A DNA stretch of 64,000 bases, from NCBI RefSeq assembly GCF_018613675.1, contig NZ_JAGGPQ010000017.1, positions 62,001-126,000 on the forward strand. Direction: 5' to 3'. A model generated the notes under the pieces. It had not been told where the DNA came from. It saw only the letters and a list, made by a program, of their open reading frames with translations, and did no database searches. The stretch is from Arthrobacter sp. ISL-85 (GTDB lineage: Bacteria > Actinomycetota > Actinomycetes > Actinomycetales > Micrococcaceae). The translations under genes were made by a program, and so were the position numbers. Below, one piece after another: positions 1 to 8,038 of the stretch. Positions within the stretch are counted from its first letter, which is position 1. Each line of letters begins with the position of its first letter.

Positions 1-8
1 GCAATTTT

Positions 9-22
9 ACTACTTTTGTAGT
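9..22. promoter_or_regulatory. Inverted repeat upstream of TetR gene, candidate operator
   Basis: A perfect 5-bp inverted repeat, ACTAC-TTTT-GTAGT, lies just ahead of the TetR-family gene and overlaps the alternative GTG start at 21. TetR regulators commonly bind such palindromes in their own promoters, so autoregulation is a reasonable inference. The window begins 8 bases upstream, so the promoter and any divergent partner are not visible. Confidence 0.4.
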
Positions 23-53
23 GAATAGGAAGGAGTCCTCTTACACTGAACGC

Positions 54-593
54 ATGCCGGACCGCCGCACCCAACTGCTTGATGCCGCCTTGGCCGTGGT
101 GGCGGAGAAGGGGATGAAGGGCCTCACCCACCGCGCGGTTGACGCGGCAGCAGACGTCGCCGAGGGAACCACCTCGAACTACTACCGCAACCGCGCAACC
201 CTGGTTGAAGCCGTCCTGGACCGGCTGCTGGAGCTGGACGCTGCCCTTCTGGCGGACCAGTCGCCGGCAGGACCGCCGCGGGACACGGAACAACTGGCCA
301 ACCAGATGGCCGCAATGGTGCTGGCCCTGGCCGGACAACATGCCGGCCTCACCCGCGCCCGCCTGGCACTGTCCCTGGACAAGCCCGGTTCCGTGACCGC
401 CGGCCACTTCCAGCTGGTGGGCGGCCTGGAACAGGCCCTTGCCGGGCTGGGCGTACCGGACGCGCGGGCCCGCGCACGGGATGTTGCCGACTACGGCGAC
501 GGGGTGCTGCTGCACCTGCTCACCGTGAGGCGGGACGAGCAGCCCAGTGCTGCCGCCATCGCAGCGGCTGTCCGGCGGCTCCTGGCACCGTAA
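54..593 (+). CDS. TetR/AcrR family transcriptional regulator
   Basis: About 179 residues with an N-terminal helix-turn-helix region (TQLLDAALAVVAEKG, then THRAVDAAADVAEGTTSNYYRN) typical of TetR repressors, followed by an alpha-helical ligand-binding domain that I cannot assign to an effector. I prefer ATG 54 because the protein then begins like other family members. A GTG at 21 would add 11 residues but lies inside an inverted repeat and has no ribosome site, while the AGGAG at 31-35 is rather far from ATG 54. It is convergent with pobA, so a role in aromatic metabolism is only suggested by position. Confidence 0.8.
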   Translation: MPDRRTQLLDAALAVVAEKGMKGLTHRAVDAAADVAEGTTSNYYRNRATLVEAVLDRLLELDAALLADQSPAGPPRDTEQLANQMAAMVLALAGQHAGLTRARLALSLDKPGSVTAGHFQLVGGLEQALAGLGVPDARARARDVADYGDGVLLHLLTVRRDEQPSAAAIAAAVRRLLAP

Positions 594-633
594 ACCCAAA
601 CCAGCCACACGCCGTCGAACTTCTCCAGTGGCG

Positions 634-1821
634 CTAAGCGGAGGCGGGCCAGCCCGTGTAGGCCTCGGCCAGGTAGGCCCTGCCGTGGCGGGAGGAGACC
701 ACTGAGTTCAGTTCGCCGAGCTGGCGGGCGCGGGAGAAATCGTCGGCGTCAGCGGGGGTGTGGAGCATGGTGGTCATCCAGTAGGAGAACTGCTGGGCCT
801 TCCACACCCGGTCAAGGGCGCGGTCACTGTAGGTCTCCAGGAGCCGGTCCGAGCCGGAGTTGTAGTGGCTGTCCAACCCCTCGAAGAGGACCTTGACGTC
901 ATTGATGGCCAGGTTGAGGCCCTTGGCGCCGGTGGGCGGAACGGTGTGGGCGGCATCGCCTGCGAGGAACAGGTTGCCGTAGCGCATGGGAGTGTGGACG
1001 AAGCTCCGGAAGGGCAGCACCATCTTCTCCAGGACCGGGCCTTCCTTGAGCTCAAAGCCGTTGCCGTTGACGCGGCTGCGGAATTCGGCCCAGATCCGGT
1101 CGTCATCCCATTCCGCCACGCTTTCCTTGGGGTCGCACTGGAAGTACATCCGCTGCACAGTCTCCGTGCGCTGGCTGATGAGGGCGAAGCCGTTGGCCGA
1201 GTTGGCGTAGATCAGTTCATCTGAGCTGCGCGGGGCCTCGGCCAGGATGCCAAACCAGGCGAACGGGTATTCGTGGAAGTACCACGTGCGGTGGGCTTCC
1301 GGAATCTGGAACCGGCAGTGGCTGCGCGAGCCGTCCGCCCCCACCAGGAAATCGGCCTGGATCTCGAACTCCACGCCATCGGCGTCCCTGAACCAAACTT
1401 TTGGCTTGCCCTCCAGATCATGGACGGTAGTCTCCGTGACGCTGTAGCGGACGTCGCCGCCGTAGTCCTTCCGCCGTGCGGCGAGGTCCAGGAAGACGTC
1501 CGTCTGCGGGTACAGCCACACGGACTCGCCCACCAGATCCTTGAAGTCGATGCGGTGGCTCTCGTTGTTGAAGCGCAGCTCGATCCCGTCATGCCGGTCG
1601 CCGTCCTGGAGCACCCGGTCTGAGACGCCGCTGTCCACCAGCAGGTTGACGGTTCCGTGCTCCAGGATGCCGGCGCGGACGGTGTGGGAGATTTCCTCGT
1701 GGCTGCGGATCTCGATCACGGTGGATTCGATGCCTGCCTTGGCCAGCAGATGGGAGAGCATGAGCCCGGCCGGCCCGCCTCCCATGATGGCTACTTGGGT
1801 GGTGATGACTTTTCGTGCCAT
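634..1821 (-). CDS. pobA: 4-hydroxybenzoate 3-monooxygenase
   Basis: Flavoprotein hydroxylase converting 4-hydroxybenzoate to protocatechuate with NAD(P)H and O2. The 395 residues match the usual length of PobA. Visible motifs are the FAD Rossmann fingerprint GGGPAGL near residues 14-20, the DG motif in VGADGSRSHCR near 160-170, and the GD motif in LAGDAAHTVPPTGAKGLN near 287-303, plus a Tyr near 205 in the region of the substrate-binding Tyr201 of the Pseudomonas enzyme. An upstream in-frame ATG at 1854 would add 11 residues with no family match. The product feeds the pca genes at 14-22 kb. An IclR-type inverted repeat lies about 95 bp upstream. Confidence 0.95.
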   Translation of the reverse strand: MARKVITTQVAIMGGGPAGLMLSHLLAKAGIESTVIEIRSHEEISHTVRAGILEHGTVNLLVDSGVSDRVLQDGDRHDGIELRFNNESHRIDFKDLVGESVWLYPQTDVFLDLAARRKDYGGDVRYSVTETTVHDLEGKPKVWFRDADGVEFEIQADFLVGADGSRSHCRFQIPEAHRTWYFHEYPFAWFGILAEAPRSSDELIYANSANGFALISQRTETVQRMYFQCDPKESVAEWDDDRIWAEFRSRVNGNGFELKEGPVLEKMVLPFRSFVHTPMRYGNLFLAGDAAHTVPPTGAKGLNLAINDVKVLFEGLDSHYNSGSDRLLETYSDRALDRVWKAQQFSYWMTTMLHTPADADDFSRARQLGELNSVVSSRHGRAYLAEAYTGWPASA

Positions 1822-1915
1822 GGCTGCGTCTCGCTTCGTTGCGGGGCCCGGCAAAGGGCCGGATGGGTTGCCTGGCTTCAGTGTGCGGCAGGACGGGTGA
1901 CCGGCGTTACAGAAA

Positions 1916-1930
1916 TTCCGTTCATCGGAA
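1916..1930. promoter_or_regulatory. Candidate IclR operator upstream of pobA
   Basis: TTCCG-TTCAT-CGGAA is a perfect 5-bp inverted repeat with a 5-bp spacer, in the gap between the IclR gene and pobA. A 14/15-identical copy in the opposite orientation lies at 3936-3950, ahead of the FUSC gene. Both sit about 95 bp from the respective ATG. IclR proteins of aromatic pathways (PobR, PcaU) bind GTTCG-N5-CGAAC-like repeats, so this is the probable target of the adjacent regulator. Confidence 0.6.
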
Positions 1931-1944
1931 CAGGCTTAGGGCAA

Positions 1945-2742
1945 TCAGGACTCAGCCAGGCCCCGGGCGATACCGCGGGCCGCCGTCTGCAGTGCAGGGA
2001 CCAGGGCTTGCAGCCGCATTTCACGCAGGGGAACCACGACGCCGAGGGACGCCACCGCGCGGTGGCGGCGGTTGAGGACGGGAACGGCTATGCCGCAGGT
2101 GTCCGGATCCACCACGCCTTTCAGCTGTGCGAAGCCCTGCCGTGAGGTGTCGGCGAGCAGGGTGCGCACGTCGTCCGCAGCCAGTTTTCCGTACGGGTCG
2201 GCGAACTGGCGCAGGTACTCCTGCTGCAGCGCCTTGTCCTGATGGGCCATCAGCGCCAGCCCGGCGGACGAGATATGAATGGCCATCCTGCCTGCCACCT
2301 GGGCCCGGTTGGCCACGGAGCCCCGCCGGGAAAGCCGCTCCACGAACAATGCCTCCCAGCCGTCCAGCACCGCCAGGTTCACGTTCTGGTTCAGCACCTG
2401 CTGGATATCCTCCATGAAGGGCATCGCCGCCTGCCGCAACGCCAGCGCCGGTGAGGCGCGGTTCACCAGTTCCCACAGCCGAAGCCCCGGCCGCACCAGT
2501 CCGCCGGGGGCGGTCTCCAGCAGCCCATGCCGGGCAAGCTGGCCCACCAGCCTGTGCGTGGTGGTCAGCGGAAGGCCCGAACGCTCCGCAAGTTCCGACA
2601 ACCGAAGGTCGGTGGCGTCCTGCGGGAAGGCGGAAATCAGCCGCACAATCCGGTCCACCACCGAATCGCCCGAGCTCGAGTTCGCCACCGCCGCCACCTT
2701 CCGTTGAACGGGAAGTCCAGCGTACCGCGCCGGTGCGGCCAT
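1945..2742 (-). CDS. IclR family regulator, PobR-like
   Basis: A 265-residue regulator with an N-terminal winged helix (RLSELAERSGLPLTTTHRLVGQLARHGLLE) and a C-terminal IclR effector domain ending in the conserved PVLNRRHRAVASLGVV region. It sits between the FUSC gene and pobA on the same strand, and matching inverted repeats lie before both neighbours. It is therefore most likely the 4-hydroxybenzoate-responsive regulator of this cluster, though activator or repressor mode cannot be read from sequence. The ATG at 2742 has no clear ribosome site. A GTG at 2688 preceded by GGAAGG is an alternative that would remove 18 poorly conserved residues. Confidence 0.85.
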   Translation of the reverse strand: MAAPARYAGLPVQRKVAAVANSSSGDSVVDRIVRLISAFPQDATDLRLSELAERSGLPLTTTHRLVGQLARHGLLETAPGGLVRPGLRLWELVNRASPALALRQAAMPFMEDIQQVLNQNVNLAVLDGWEALFVERLSRRGSVANRAQVAGRMAIHISSAGLALMAHQDKALQQEYLRQFADPYGKLAADDVRTLLADTSRQGFAQLKGVVDPDTCGIAVPVLNRRHRAVASLGVVVPLREMRLQALVPALQTAARGIARGLAES

Positions 2743-2763
2743 AGGGTGTGGCCGGGGAGGCGC

Positions 2764-3840
2764 TCAGGCCGCCGCCGGCCCCTGACCCGCCCTGCTCCGC
2801 AGCCGCCGCCACGCGCCGGGGGCAAGCACCACGGCAATGCCGACGGCGGCGCCGATGACTGTCTCGATAATGCGGTCGCGCAGCAAAATGGACGCCGAGG
2901 CCGGGACCACCAGCAGTGTTGACACCAGGGCAAGGGGCGTGACGAACACCTGGGCCACCAGGTACTGGCGGATGATGAACATCTCGGCGCCGAACTGGCA
3001 GAGCGCCATTACCAGCACCGTTTGCCAGGGCTCCAAGCCCAGCAGCAGGACGGCCGCCAGCACCAGCAGGCCCAACACCGTGCCGATGATCCTCTGGATG
3101 CCGCGGCGTACCCGGTGTCTGGTGGTGTGGCCCACCAGGGGAACCACGGCGGCCACCATCGCCCAATAGTTGTGGCCGAATCCAAGCCGGCCCCCTGCCC
3201 ACGTAGCCAGTGAACCGGCCAGGCCCGCCGCCACCAGGTAGCCGAACCCCTCAAGCCACGCCGTCCGCTTCTCCGCCGGGGTGCGCCGGATGCGGGGCGG
3301 CCTGGCCCAGGGGGTGCGGTGGCTGGGAAGGACCCGGGACGAGAAGCCGATGAGGAGCGCGAACACCGTGGTGAGGACCGACACCAGCATGCCCTGCCAC
3401 AGCGGCGGCTGGTTGGGGATGGATGCGATCGCGGCGAAAGCGAAGATGTGGAAGAGCGACCCTGCCGGGCGCAGCCGCAGCCAGGAGATTGCGACCGAAC
3501 AGGCGCCGGCCACCAGGGTGGTGGCAAGGACCAGCAGCCACGTGTGCGCGGCGGCATCAAGGCCCAGCGCAGGACCCAGCCGCGCCGCGAGGGCGGCCAG
3601 GAAGACCACCAGCAGCATCAGTAGCCCGGCCCGCAATTGCAGCACAAAGCGCACGGCGTGCGGCTCACCGCGGCCGTAGATTCCGGTGAAGGCGCCGAAT
3701 GACGCGAAGATCGCCAGGTCCAGCCTGCCCAGCAGCACAAGGGTGATCAGGGGTACGAAGACGCCGACGGCGCACCTGAGCGCCGGGTGGTGGTCCTTGT
3801 TGCCGGGGCCGATGCTGAACATTTCAGCAAACATCTTCAC
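2764..3840 (-). CDS. FUSC family membrane protein, probable aromatic acid exporter
   Basis: A 358-residue integral membrane protein with several hydrophobic helices in two blocks separated by an Arg-rich cytoplasmic loop (SHRTPWARPPRIRRTPAEKR). It resembles the fusaric-acid-resistance/AaeB-like FUSC superfamily, whose characterised members export aromatic carboxylic acids. Its stop lies 22 bp before the IclR gene. Position with pobA and the shared operator-like repeat suggest it relieves 4-hydroxybenzoate or protocatechuate stress. It is shorter than the roughly 650-residue AaeB and close to the single-module actinobacterial form. Substrate is inferred, not shown. Confidence 0.75.
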   Translation of the reverse strand: MKMFAEMFSIGPGNKDHHPALRCAVGVFVPLITLVLLGRLDLAIFASFGAFTGIYGRGEPHAVRFVLQLRAGLLMLLVVFLAALAARLGPALGLDAAAHTWLLVLATTLVAGACSVAISWLRLRPAGSLFHIFAFAAIASIPNQPPLWQGMLVSVLTTVFALLIGFSSRVLPSHRTPWARPPRIRRTPAEKRTAWLEGFGYLVAAGLAGSLATWAGGRLGFGHNYWAMVAAVVPLVGHTTRHRVRRGIQRIIGTVLGLLVLAAVLLLGLEPWQTVLVMALCQFGAEMFIIRQYLVAQVFVTPLALVSTLLVVPASASILLRDRIIETVIGAAVGIAVVLAPGAWRRLRSRAGQGPAAA

Positions 3841-3935
3841 GGGGGCAGCGCCTTCCTTGGGGTGGATTCAGGTGGCGGCCGCGCTGACGTTCCTGGTAAA
3901 TCCTACGGCCCCGACCCCCGGCACTGCCCGGCACG

Positions 3936-3950
3936 TTCCCATGAACGGAA
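3936..3950. promoter_or_regulatory. Second copy of IclR-type operator, upstream of FUSC gene
   Basis: TTCCC-ATGAA-CGGAA, read on the other strand, is TTCCGTTCATGGGAA, differing at one base from the site before pobA. It lies 95-110 bp upstream of the FUSC start, and the divergent ACT-domain gene starts 45 bp away, so it could affect both. Confidence 0.55.
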
Positions 3951-3995
3951 TCAGGAGGCAACGCGGCGGAAACAACGCCACATGATGCTTGAGTC

Positions 3996-4832
3996 ATGAA
4001 GCGCCCTACGCACAACACGCCCGCCGCTGACCTGAGCTGCGAAGTCTGCGGCCAGATGCCGGAGCCGCCCAAGGCGCGGCTTACCCTGGCCAACGTGGCC
4101 GTTATGCTGCCCATCGAGCTTCTGGTCCATGCGTTGGTAGTGGAGACCCCACTCCCCTACGTGGCGAAAGTATTGGTACTGACGCTCACCGCCACCGTTC
4201 TGGTCATCTGGGTGGCCGAGCCGTCCGCCGCCCGGATCCTGCGCGGCTGGCTGCATGCCCCGGCGTTGCGGCACCGCAGGCAGCTGGCAGCGGCCCCGTC
4301 CTTGTGGCGGGCGCGGACGCTGCTCCAGGACCAGCCCGGATCGCTGCAGCGGATCACGCGGGCGCTGGCGCGGCTGGATACCAACATCCTTGGAATCCAC
4401 GTCCACCCGGTTACGGGAGGCGTCCTGGACGAATTCGTGCTCTCGGCTCCGGGTGACGTGGGCGAGCGGGAGCTTTTGGATGCATTGCGCGACGGCGGCG
4501 GGAGCGGTTCGCACGTTTGGCCCACCACGGCGCTTGCCATGGCTGACGGGCAGACCAGGGCATTGAGCCTTGCGTCGAGGATCGCTGCCGCCCCGGAAGA
4601 ACTGCCCCTGGCGGTGGCCGAGCTGCTGCACGCAAAGATTGTGCCGGCGTCGGACACCCGCCCTAAAGCGGACGACGACAGGACCAGCCTTAAGATCCCC
4701 ACGGCATGGCACGGCCCCATCACCTTCTCCCGGCCAGGCGAGCCCTTTACCCCCGCGGAATCGGCCCGCGCGCACCGGCTGGCGGAGCTGGCTGAGACTG
4801 TTTCGCACCACCGGGCGGGCTCGCCCTCGTAG
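3996..4832 (+). CDS. ACT-domain membrane-associated protein
   Basis: A 278-residue protein of unknown role. Residues about 30-75 contain two hydrophobic helices (VAVMLPIELLVHALVV and KVLVLTLTATVLVIWVA). They are followed by a region with the pattern of an ACT domain (RTLLQDQPGSLQRITRALARLDTNILGIHVHPVTGGVLDEFVLSAP). The N-terminal DLSCEVCGQMP carries a CxxC pair that could bind metal or be redox active. ACT domains usually bind amino acids or other small ligands. It is divergent from the FUSC gene, and nothing downstream fixes its pathway. Confidence 0.65.
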   Translation: MKRPTHNTPAADLSCEVCGQMPEPPKARLTLANVAVMLPIELLVHALVVETPLPYVAKVLVLTLTATVLVIWVAEPSAARILRGWLHAPALRHRRQLAAAPSLWRARTLLQDQPGSLQRITRALARLDTNILGIHVHPVTGGVLDEFVLSAPGDVGERELLDALRDGGGSGSHVWPTTALAMADGQTRALSLASRIAAAPEELPLAVAELLHAKIVPASDTRPKADDDRTSLKIPTAWHGPITFSRPGEPFTPAESARAHRLAELAETVSHHRAGSPS

Positions 4833-4892
4833 GCCAGCGCGCAGTCACAATCCGTTTGCGGGACGTCCCGGCCAGCCGGAGAGGAAAAACCC

Positions 4893-4921
4893 TTGACAGT
4901 GGCGGGAGTCACTTCTACCTT
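4893..4921 (+). promoter_or_regulatory. Promoter of the hydantoinase-type operon
   Basis: A consensus -35 TTGACA at 4893-4898 is followed after 17 bp by TACCTT at 4916-4921 as a weak -10. The predicted transcription start near 4928 falls on the first of two GGGATCCC palindromes, an arrangement expected for repression by steric blocking. The first gene starts at 5085, leaving a leader of about 155 nt. Confidence 0.6.
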
Positions 4922-4927
4922 TGATTT

Positions 4928-4952
4928 TGGGATCCCAAATTGGGATCCCAAA
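4928..4952. promoter_or_regulatory. Tandem TTGGGATCCCAA operators
   Basis: Two perfect 12-bp palindromes TTGGGATCCCAA at 4928-4939 and 4941-4952, with centres 13 bp apart, lie directly downstream of the TTGACA promoter. Dyads of this kind are typical GntR-family targets, and an FCD-type GntR regulator is the second gene of the operon. Autoregulation by that protein is the simplest reading. Confidence 0.7.
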
Positions 4953-5084
4953 AATGGGTTTCCGCTCCGCGCTCCGGATCGTCCAGCGGCTGCTCCCTCT
5001 GTAGGCAGGCCAGGCCCGCCGACTACGAACCACGCATCTTTTTTGCCCCTCCCCATCCGTAAACTTCCCCGTGAAGGAGAAGCC

Positions 5085-6443
5085 GTGTCCATCCCAAACA
5101 CTGAAACAACGGCACCGTCCGACGAGGCCGCTCCCGGTATTGCCGAAAAGCCCGGAAAGGACGGCACGCAACGGCGCAGCGCCGTCCGCTGGCGGCTGTT
5201 CCTGCTGCTCCTGGTCCTGGTGTCGGTCAACTACATCGACCGCGGATCCATCTCCGTCGCCCTGCCCATCATCCAAAAGGAATTCAACCTCGCTCCCGAA
5301 CTGGTGGGCCTGCTGCTGTCCGCCTTCTTCTGGACCTACGCCCTGATGCAGGTTCCCGTGGGCTGGCTGATCGACAAATTCGGTCCACGCAAGGTCATGA
5401 CCGCCTCCTGCCTCGGCTGGGGCGCTGCCACAGCGGCGTCCGGCATGGCCGGCGGCTTCCTGAGCATGTTCATCGCCCGCCTTGGAATCGGCGTGACCGA
5501 AGCCGGCGTGATGCCTGCCGGCGGCAAGCTCAACGCGATCTGGATGCACAGGTCCGAACGCGGCCGCGGCGCTACCATCCTCGACGCCGGTGCGCCCTTG
5601 GGAGCAGGCCTTGGCGGCATCATCATCGCCAGCCTCATCGCCTCCACCGGCAGCTGGCGCTGGTCCTTCGTGATCGCCGGCGCCGCCACCGTCCTCATGG
5701 GACTCGCCGTCTGGTGGTACGTGCGGGACAATCCCCGCCAGCACAAGGGCGTCAACGACGCCGAGGCCGCATATATCGAAGCCTCACACAAGGCAGAGGA
5801 CGCCGAAGCAGCCGCGGCCGGCAGCACGGGCAGGCGCGGCCTGCTCCCCTACCTCAAGTTCCGGTCGTTCTGGGCAATGTGCCTGGGCTGGCTGGGCTTC
5901 AACGGCGTCTTCTACGGCCTGCTGACCTGGGGCCCGCTGTACCTGGCCCAGGCCAAGGGCTTTGACCTGAAGACCATCGGCTGGTCCACGCTGGTGATCT
6001 TCGGCGCCGGGTTCGTCGGCGAAATCATCGGCGGCACCATCGCCGACAAGTGGCGGGCCTCCGGCGCCTCAGCCAACCTGGTGATGCGCACCCTCCTTGG
6101 CATCTCCAGCGCAGTGGTGATCGGCGGACTGGTGGGCGTCACGGTGGTCCCTGACGCCACCACCGCCGTGGTCCTGCTCTCGCTGGTCCTGTTCTTCCTG
6201 CGCTGGGTGGGCCTGTTCTGGAGCATCCCCGCCATCCTCGGGGGACGCGCCAACGCCGGCGTCCTGGGCGGTGCGATGAACCTCAGCGGCAACATCTCTG
6301 GCTTCGTCACCCCCATCGTGGTCGGCCTGATCGTTGGAGCCACCGGCTCCTACACCTGGGCGCTGCTGTACTTCGTGGGTTCCGCGGTGATCATGGGCGC
6401 ATCAGTCCTGACGCTGAACTACAACAAGCGGCTTCCTGTCTAA
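5085..6443 (+). CDS. MFS transporter, anion:cation symporter type
   Basis: A 452-residue, 12-helix major facilitator protein. The N-terminal NYIDRGSISVALPIIQKEFNL and the loop GWLIDKFGPRKVM resemble the anion:cation symporter group, which imports organic anions such as sugar acids and aromatic acids. The start is a GTG at 5085 preceded by GAAGGAG at the right spacing. Starting at 4893 would place the start codon inside the promoter and add 64 residues with no membrane character. It is the first gene of the operon and probably imports the substrate of the amidohydrolase and decarboxylase encoded downstream. Confidence 0.85.
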   Translation: MSIPNTETTAPSDEAAPGIAEKPGKDGTQRRSAVRWRLFLLLLVLVSVNYIDRGSISVALPIIQKEFNLAPELVGLLLSAFFWTYALMQVPVGWLIDKFGPRKVMTASCLGWGAATAASGMAGGFLSMFIARLGIGVTEAGVMPAGGKLNAIWMHRSERGRGATILDAGAPLGAGLGGIIIASLIASTGSWRWSFVIAGAATVLMGLAVWWYVRDNPRQHKGVNDAEAAYIEASHKAEDAEAAAAGSTGRRGLLPYLKFRSFWAMCLGWLGFNGVFYGLLTWGPLYLAQAKGFDLKTIGWSTLVIFGAGFVGEIIGGTIADKWRASGASANLVMRTLLGISSAVVIGGLVGVTVVPDATTAVVLLSLVLFFLRWVGLFWSIPAILGGRANAGVLGGAMNLSGNISGFVTPIVVGLIVGATGSYTWALLYFVGSAVIMGASVLTLNYNKRLPV

Positions 6444-6521
6444 GCTGACCCTCGCAGGGAAACTTGCAACCAACGCCCCCGCAGCCGGGAGCAGTGCCGC
6501 ACAAAATCCGAATGGAGCATC

Positions 6522-7208
6522 ATGCTGACCGCCGCAGAAGAGACCCAGGACAAGGACCGCCCCCTCCGCGAGACTGTCCGGGACACCCTCCGCACCCGGA
6601 TTTTCGAAGGACACTACGCTCCCGGCACGCGGTTGGTGGAACGCGACCTGGCCGCCGAATTCTCCGTATCCCGGCTGCCGGTCCGCGAGGCCCTGCGGAT
6701 GCTCCGGCAGGAAGGGCTCATCAGTGACCGCGGCGCCCGCGGGGCTGAAGTAAGCAGCCTCAGCCCCAAGGACGTTGAGGACCTCTTCGACGTCCGCCAG
6801 TCCTTGGAGGTATTGGCTTGCCGGCTCGCTGCCAAGCGGGCCACCAAGGCCGACCTCGCCTACCTCAAGGCATTGCTGGACAATGCGGAGGCGTTCCTGG
6901 CCAAGGGTGCGGTGATGGAGGCGCACCGCTCCAACAGCGAATTCCACGACGCCATCACCCGCATCGCAGACAACAACTTCCTCAAGTCCGCCCTGGAACC
7001 CCTCCAGGGCCGGATGCACTGGCTGTTCCGGCACGTCAGCGACCTGCCCGAACTCATCGCCGAACACCGCGAGCTCTACGCCGCAATCGCAAGCGGCGAT
7101 CCGGACAAGGCAGCCGCCCAGTCCGCATCACACATCGGAAAGTACCGGGAGCAGTTCCCGGAGGACTTCCAGAAGACCGAACCAGAATTCCACCGGAAGA
7201 GAAAATGA
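6522..7208 (+). CDS. GntR family regulator, FCD subfamily
   Basis: A 228-residue regulator. The N-terminal winged helix reads TRLVERDLAAEFSVSRLPVREALRMLRQEGLI, and the C-terminal helical FCD domain includes FDVRQSLEVLACRLAA and SEFHDAITRIADN, with the Asp and His residues that bind a metal and carboxylate effector in this group. A GGAG lies just ahead of the ATG. It overlaps the racemase-like gene by 4 bp. Its likely target is the pair of TTGGGATCCCAA palindromes at 4928-4952, lifted by the pathway substrate or an intermediate. Confidence 0.9.
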   Translation: MLTAAEETQDKDRPLRETVRDTLRTRIFEGHYAPGTRLVERDLAAEFSVSRLPVREALRMLRQEGLISDRGARGAEVSSLSPKDVEDLFDVRQSLEVLACRLAAKRATKADLAYLKALLDNAEAFLAKGAVMEAHRSNSEFHDAITRIADNNFLKSALEPLQGRMHWLFRHVSDLPELIAEHRELYAAIASGDPDKAAAQSASHIGKYREQFPEDFQKTEPEFHRKRK

Positions 7209-7993
7209 AACTCCTGGTCATCAACCCCAACATCAGCGCCGATGTCACCGCACTGATCGAATCCGAGGCGCGCCGATCCGCCTCCCCCGGCACCGGACTG
7301 CTGGTCCGGACGGCCGGCCACGGGGTCGAATACATCGAGACCCGCTTCGAATCCCTCATTGCCGCCGGCGCGGTGGCCGAGATCATCGTCGAACACACCC
7401 GCCCCGGAACAGACCCCGTGGATGCGGTGGTGGTTGCAGCCTTCGGTGATCCCGGCATGCCGGCCCTCAAGGAACTGGCGGACGTACCCGTCATCGGCAT
7501 CACCGAAGCCGCGCTGTGCGCAGCGGCGCTGCAAGGCCATCGTTTCTCAATTATCGCCATCTCGGACCGGATCAAGCCTTGGTACCGCGAGTGCGTGGAG
7601 CGTTTCGGCCTGTCCGGCAGGCTGGCTTCCATCCGCTCCATCAATGATTCCCTCAACAGCATCGCCTCCGTCCAGCAGGACTTCCGCGAAACCCTGCTGG
7701 CGCTCAGCCGGCAGGCCGTGGCCGAGGACGGAGCCGACGTCGTCATCCTTGCCGGCGCCCCGCTGGCCGGGCTGGCCCGCGAGCTCACGGGACAGATTCC
7801 CGTCCCCGTGGTGGACGGCATTTCCGCCGGCATCCGCATGGCTGAGGCCGTGGCCGGGCTGCAGTCAGGAACCCACCGCGCCGGCGCCTTCGCGCCGCCC
7901 CCGGCCAAGGACCGCAAGGGACTGTCCGGCAGCCTGGACGCCGCCCTCGCCGCCCGCCAGGAGCACGCCCGCGCCCCGCAGCCAACCGCCTGA
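7205..7993 (+). CDS. Asp/Glu/hydantoin racemase family protein
   Basis: A 262-residue protein beginning MKLLVINPNISADVTALI, the usual start of hydantoin and allantoin racemases. Family enzymes use two cysteines to invert a chiral centre. Here VVVAAFGDPGMPALKEL replaces the usual first-cysteine region (commonly AFGDPGLDAA-like in hydantoin racemases) and GADVVILAGAPLAGLAREL the second (usually GC). Neither segment contains a cysteine, so simple two-cysteine racemisation is doubtful. Translationally coupled to the GntR gene (ATGA overlap). The adjacent hydantoinase-like gene supports a cyclic amide or hydantoin-like substrate. The last 40 residues are low-complexity and Ala/Pro rich. Confidence 0.75.
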   Translation: MKLLVINPNISADVTALIESEARRSASPGTGLLVRTAGHGVEYIETRFESLIAAGAVAEIIVEHTRPGTDPVDAVVVAAFGDPGMPALKELADVPVIGITEAALCAAALQGHRFSIIAISDRIKPWYRECVERFGLSGRLASIRSINDSLNSIASVQQDFRETLLALSRQAVAEDGADVVILAGAPLAGLARELTGQIPVPVVDGISAGIRMAEAVAGLQSGTHRAGAFAPPPAKDRKGLSGSLDAALAARQEHARAPQPTA

Positions 7994-7997
7994 ATCC

Positions 7998-8027
7998 GAC
8001 TTCACCAACCCAGACTTCACCAACCCA
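7998..8027 (+). repeat. Tandem 15-bp repeat before the hydantoinase gene
   Basis: Two perfect adjacent copies of GACTTCACCAACCCA fill the short gap between the racemase-like and hydantoinase-like genes. The second copy runs straight into the AGGAGG ribosome site at about 8027-8032. It looks like a recent slippage duplication of a translation initiation region. Confidence 0.85.
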
Positions 8028-8038
8028 GGAGGACACCG

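Noticed and set aside
2021..3202. A 393-residue minus-strand protein
   Set aside because: Gly/Arg/Pro-rich shadow frame over the IclR and FUSC genes with no ribosome site or family motif.
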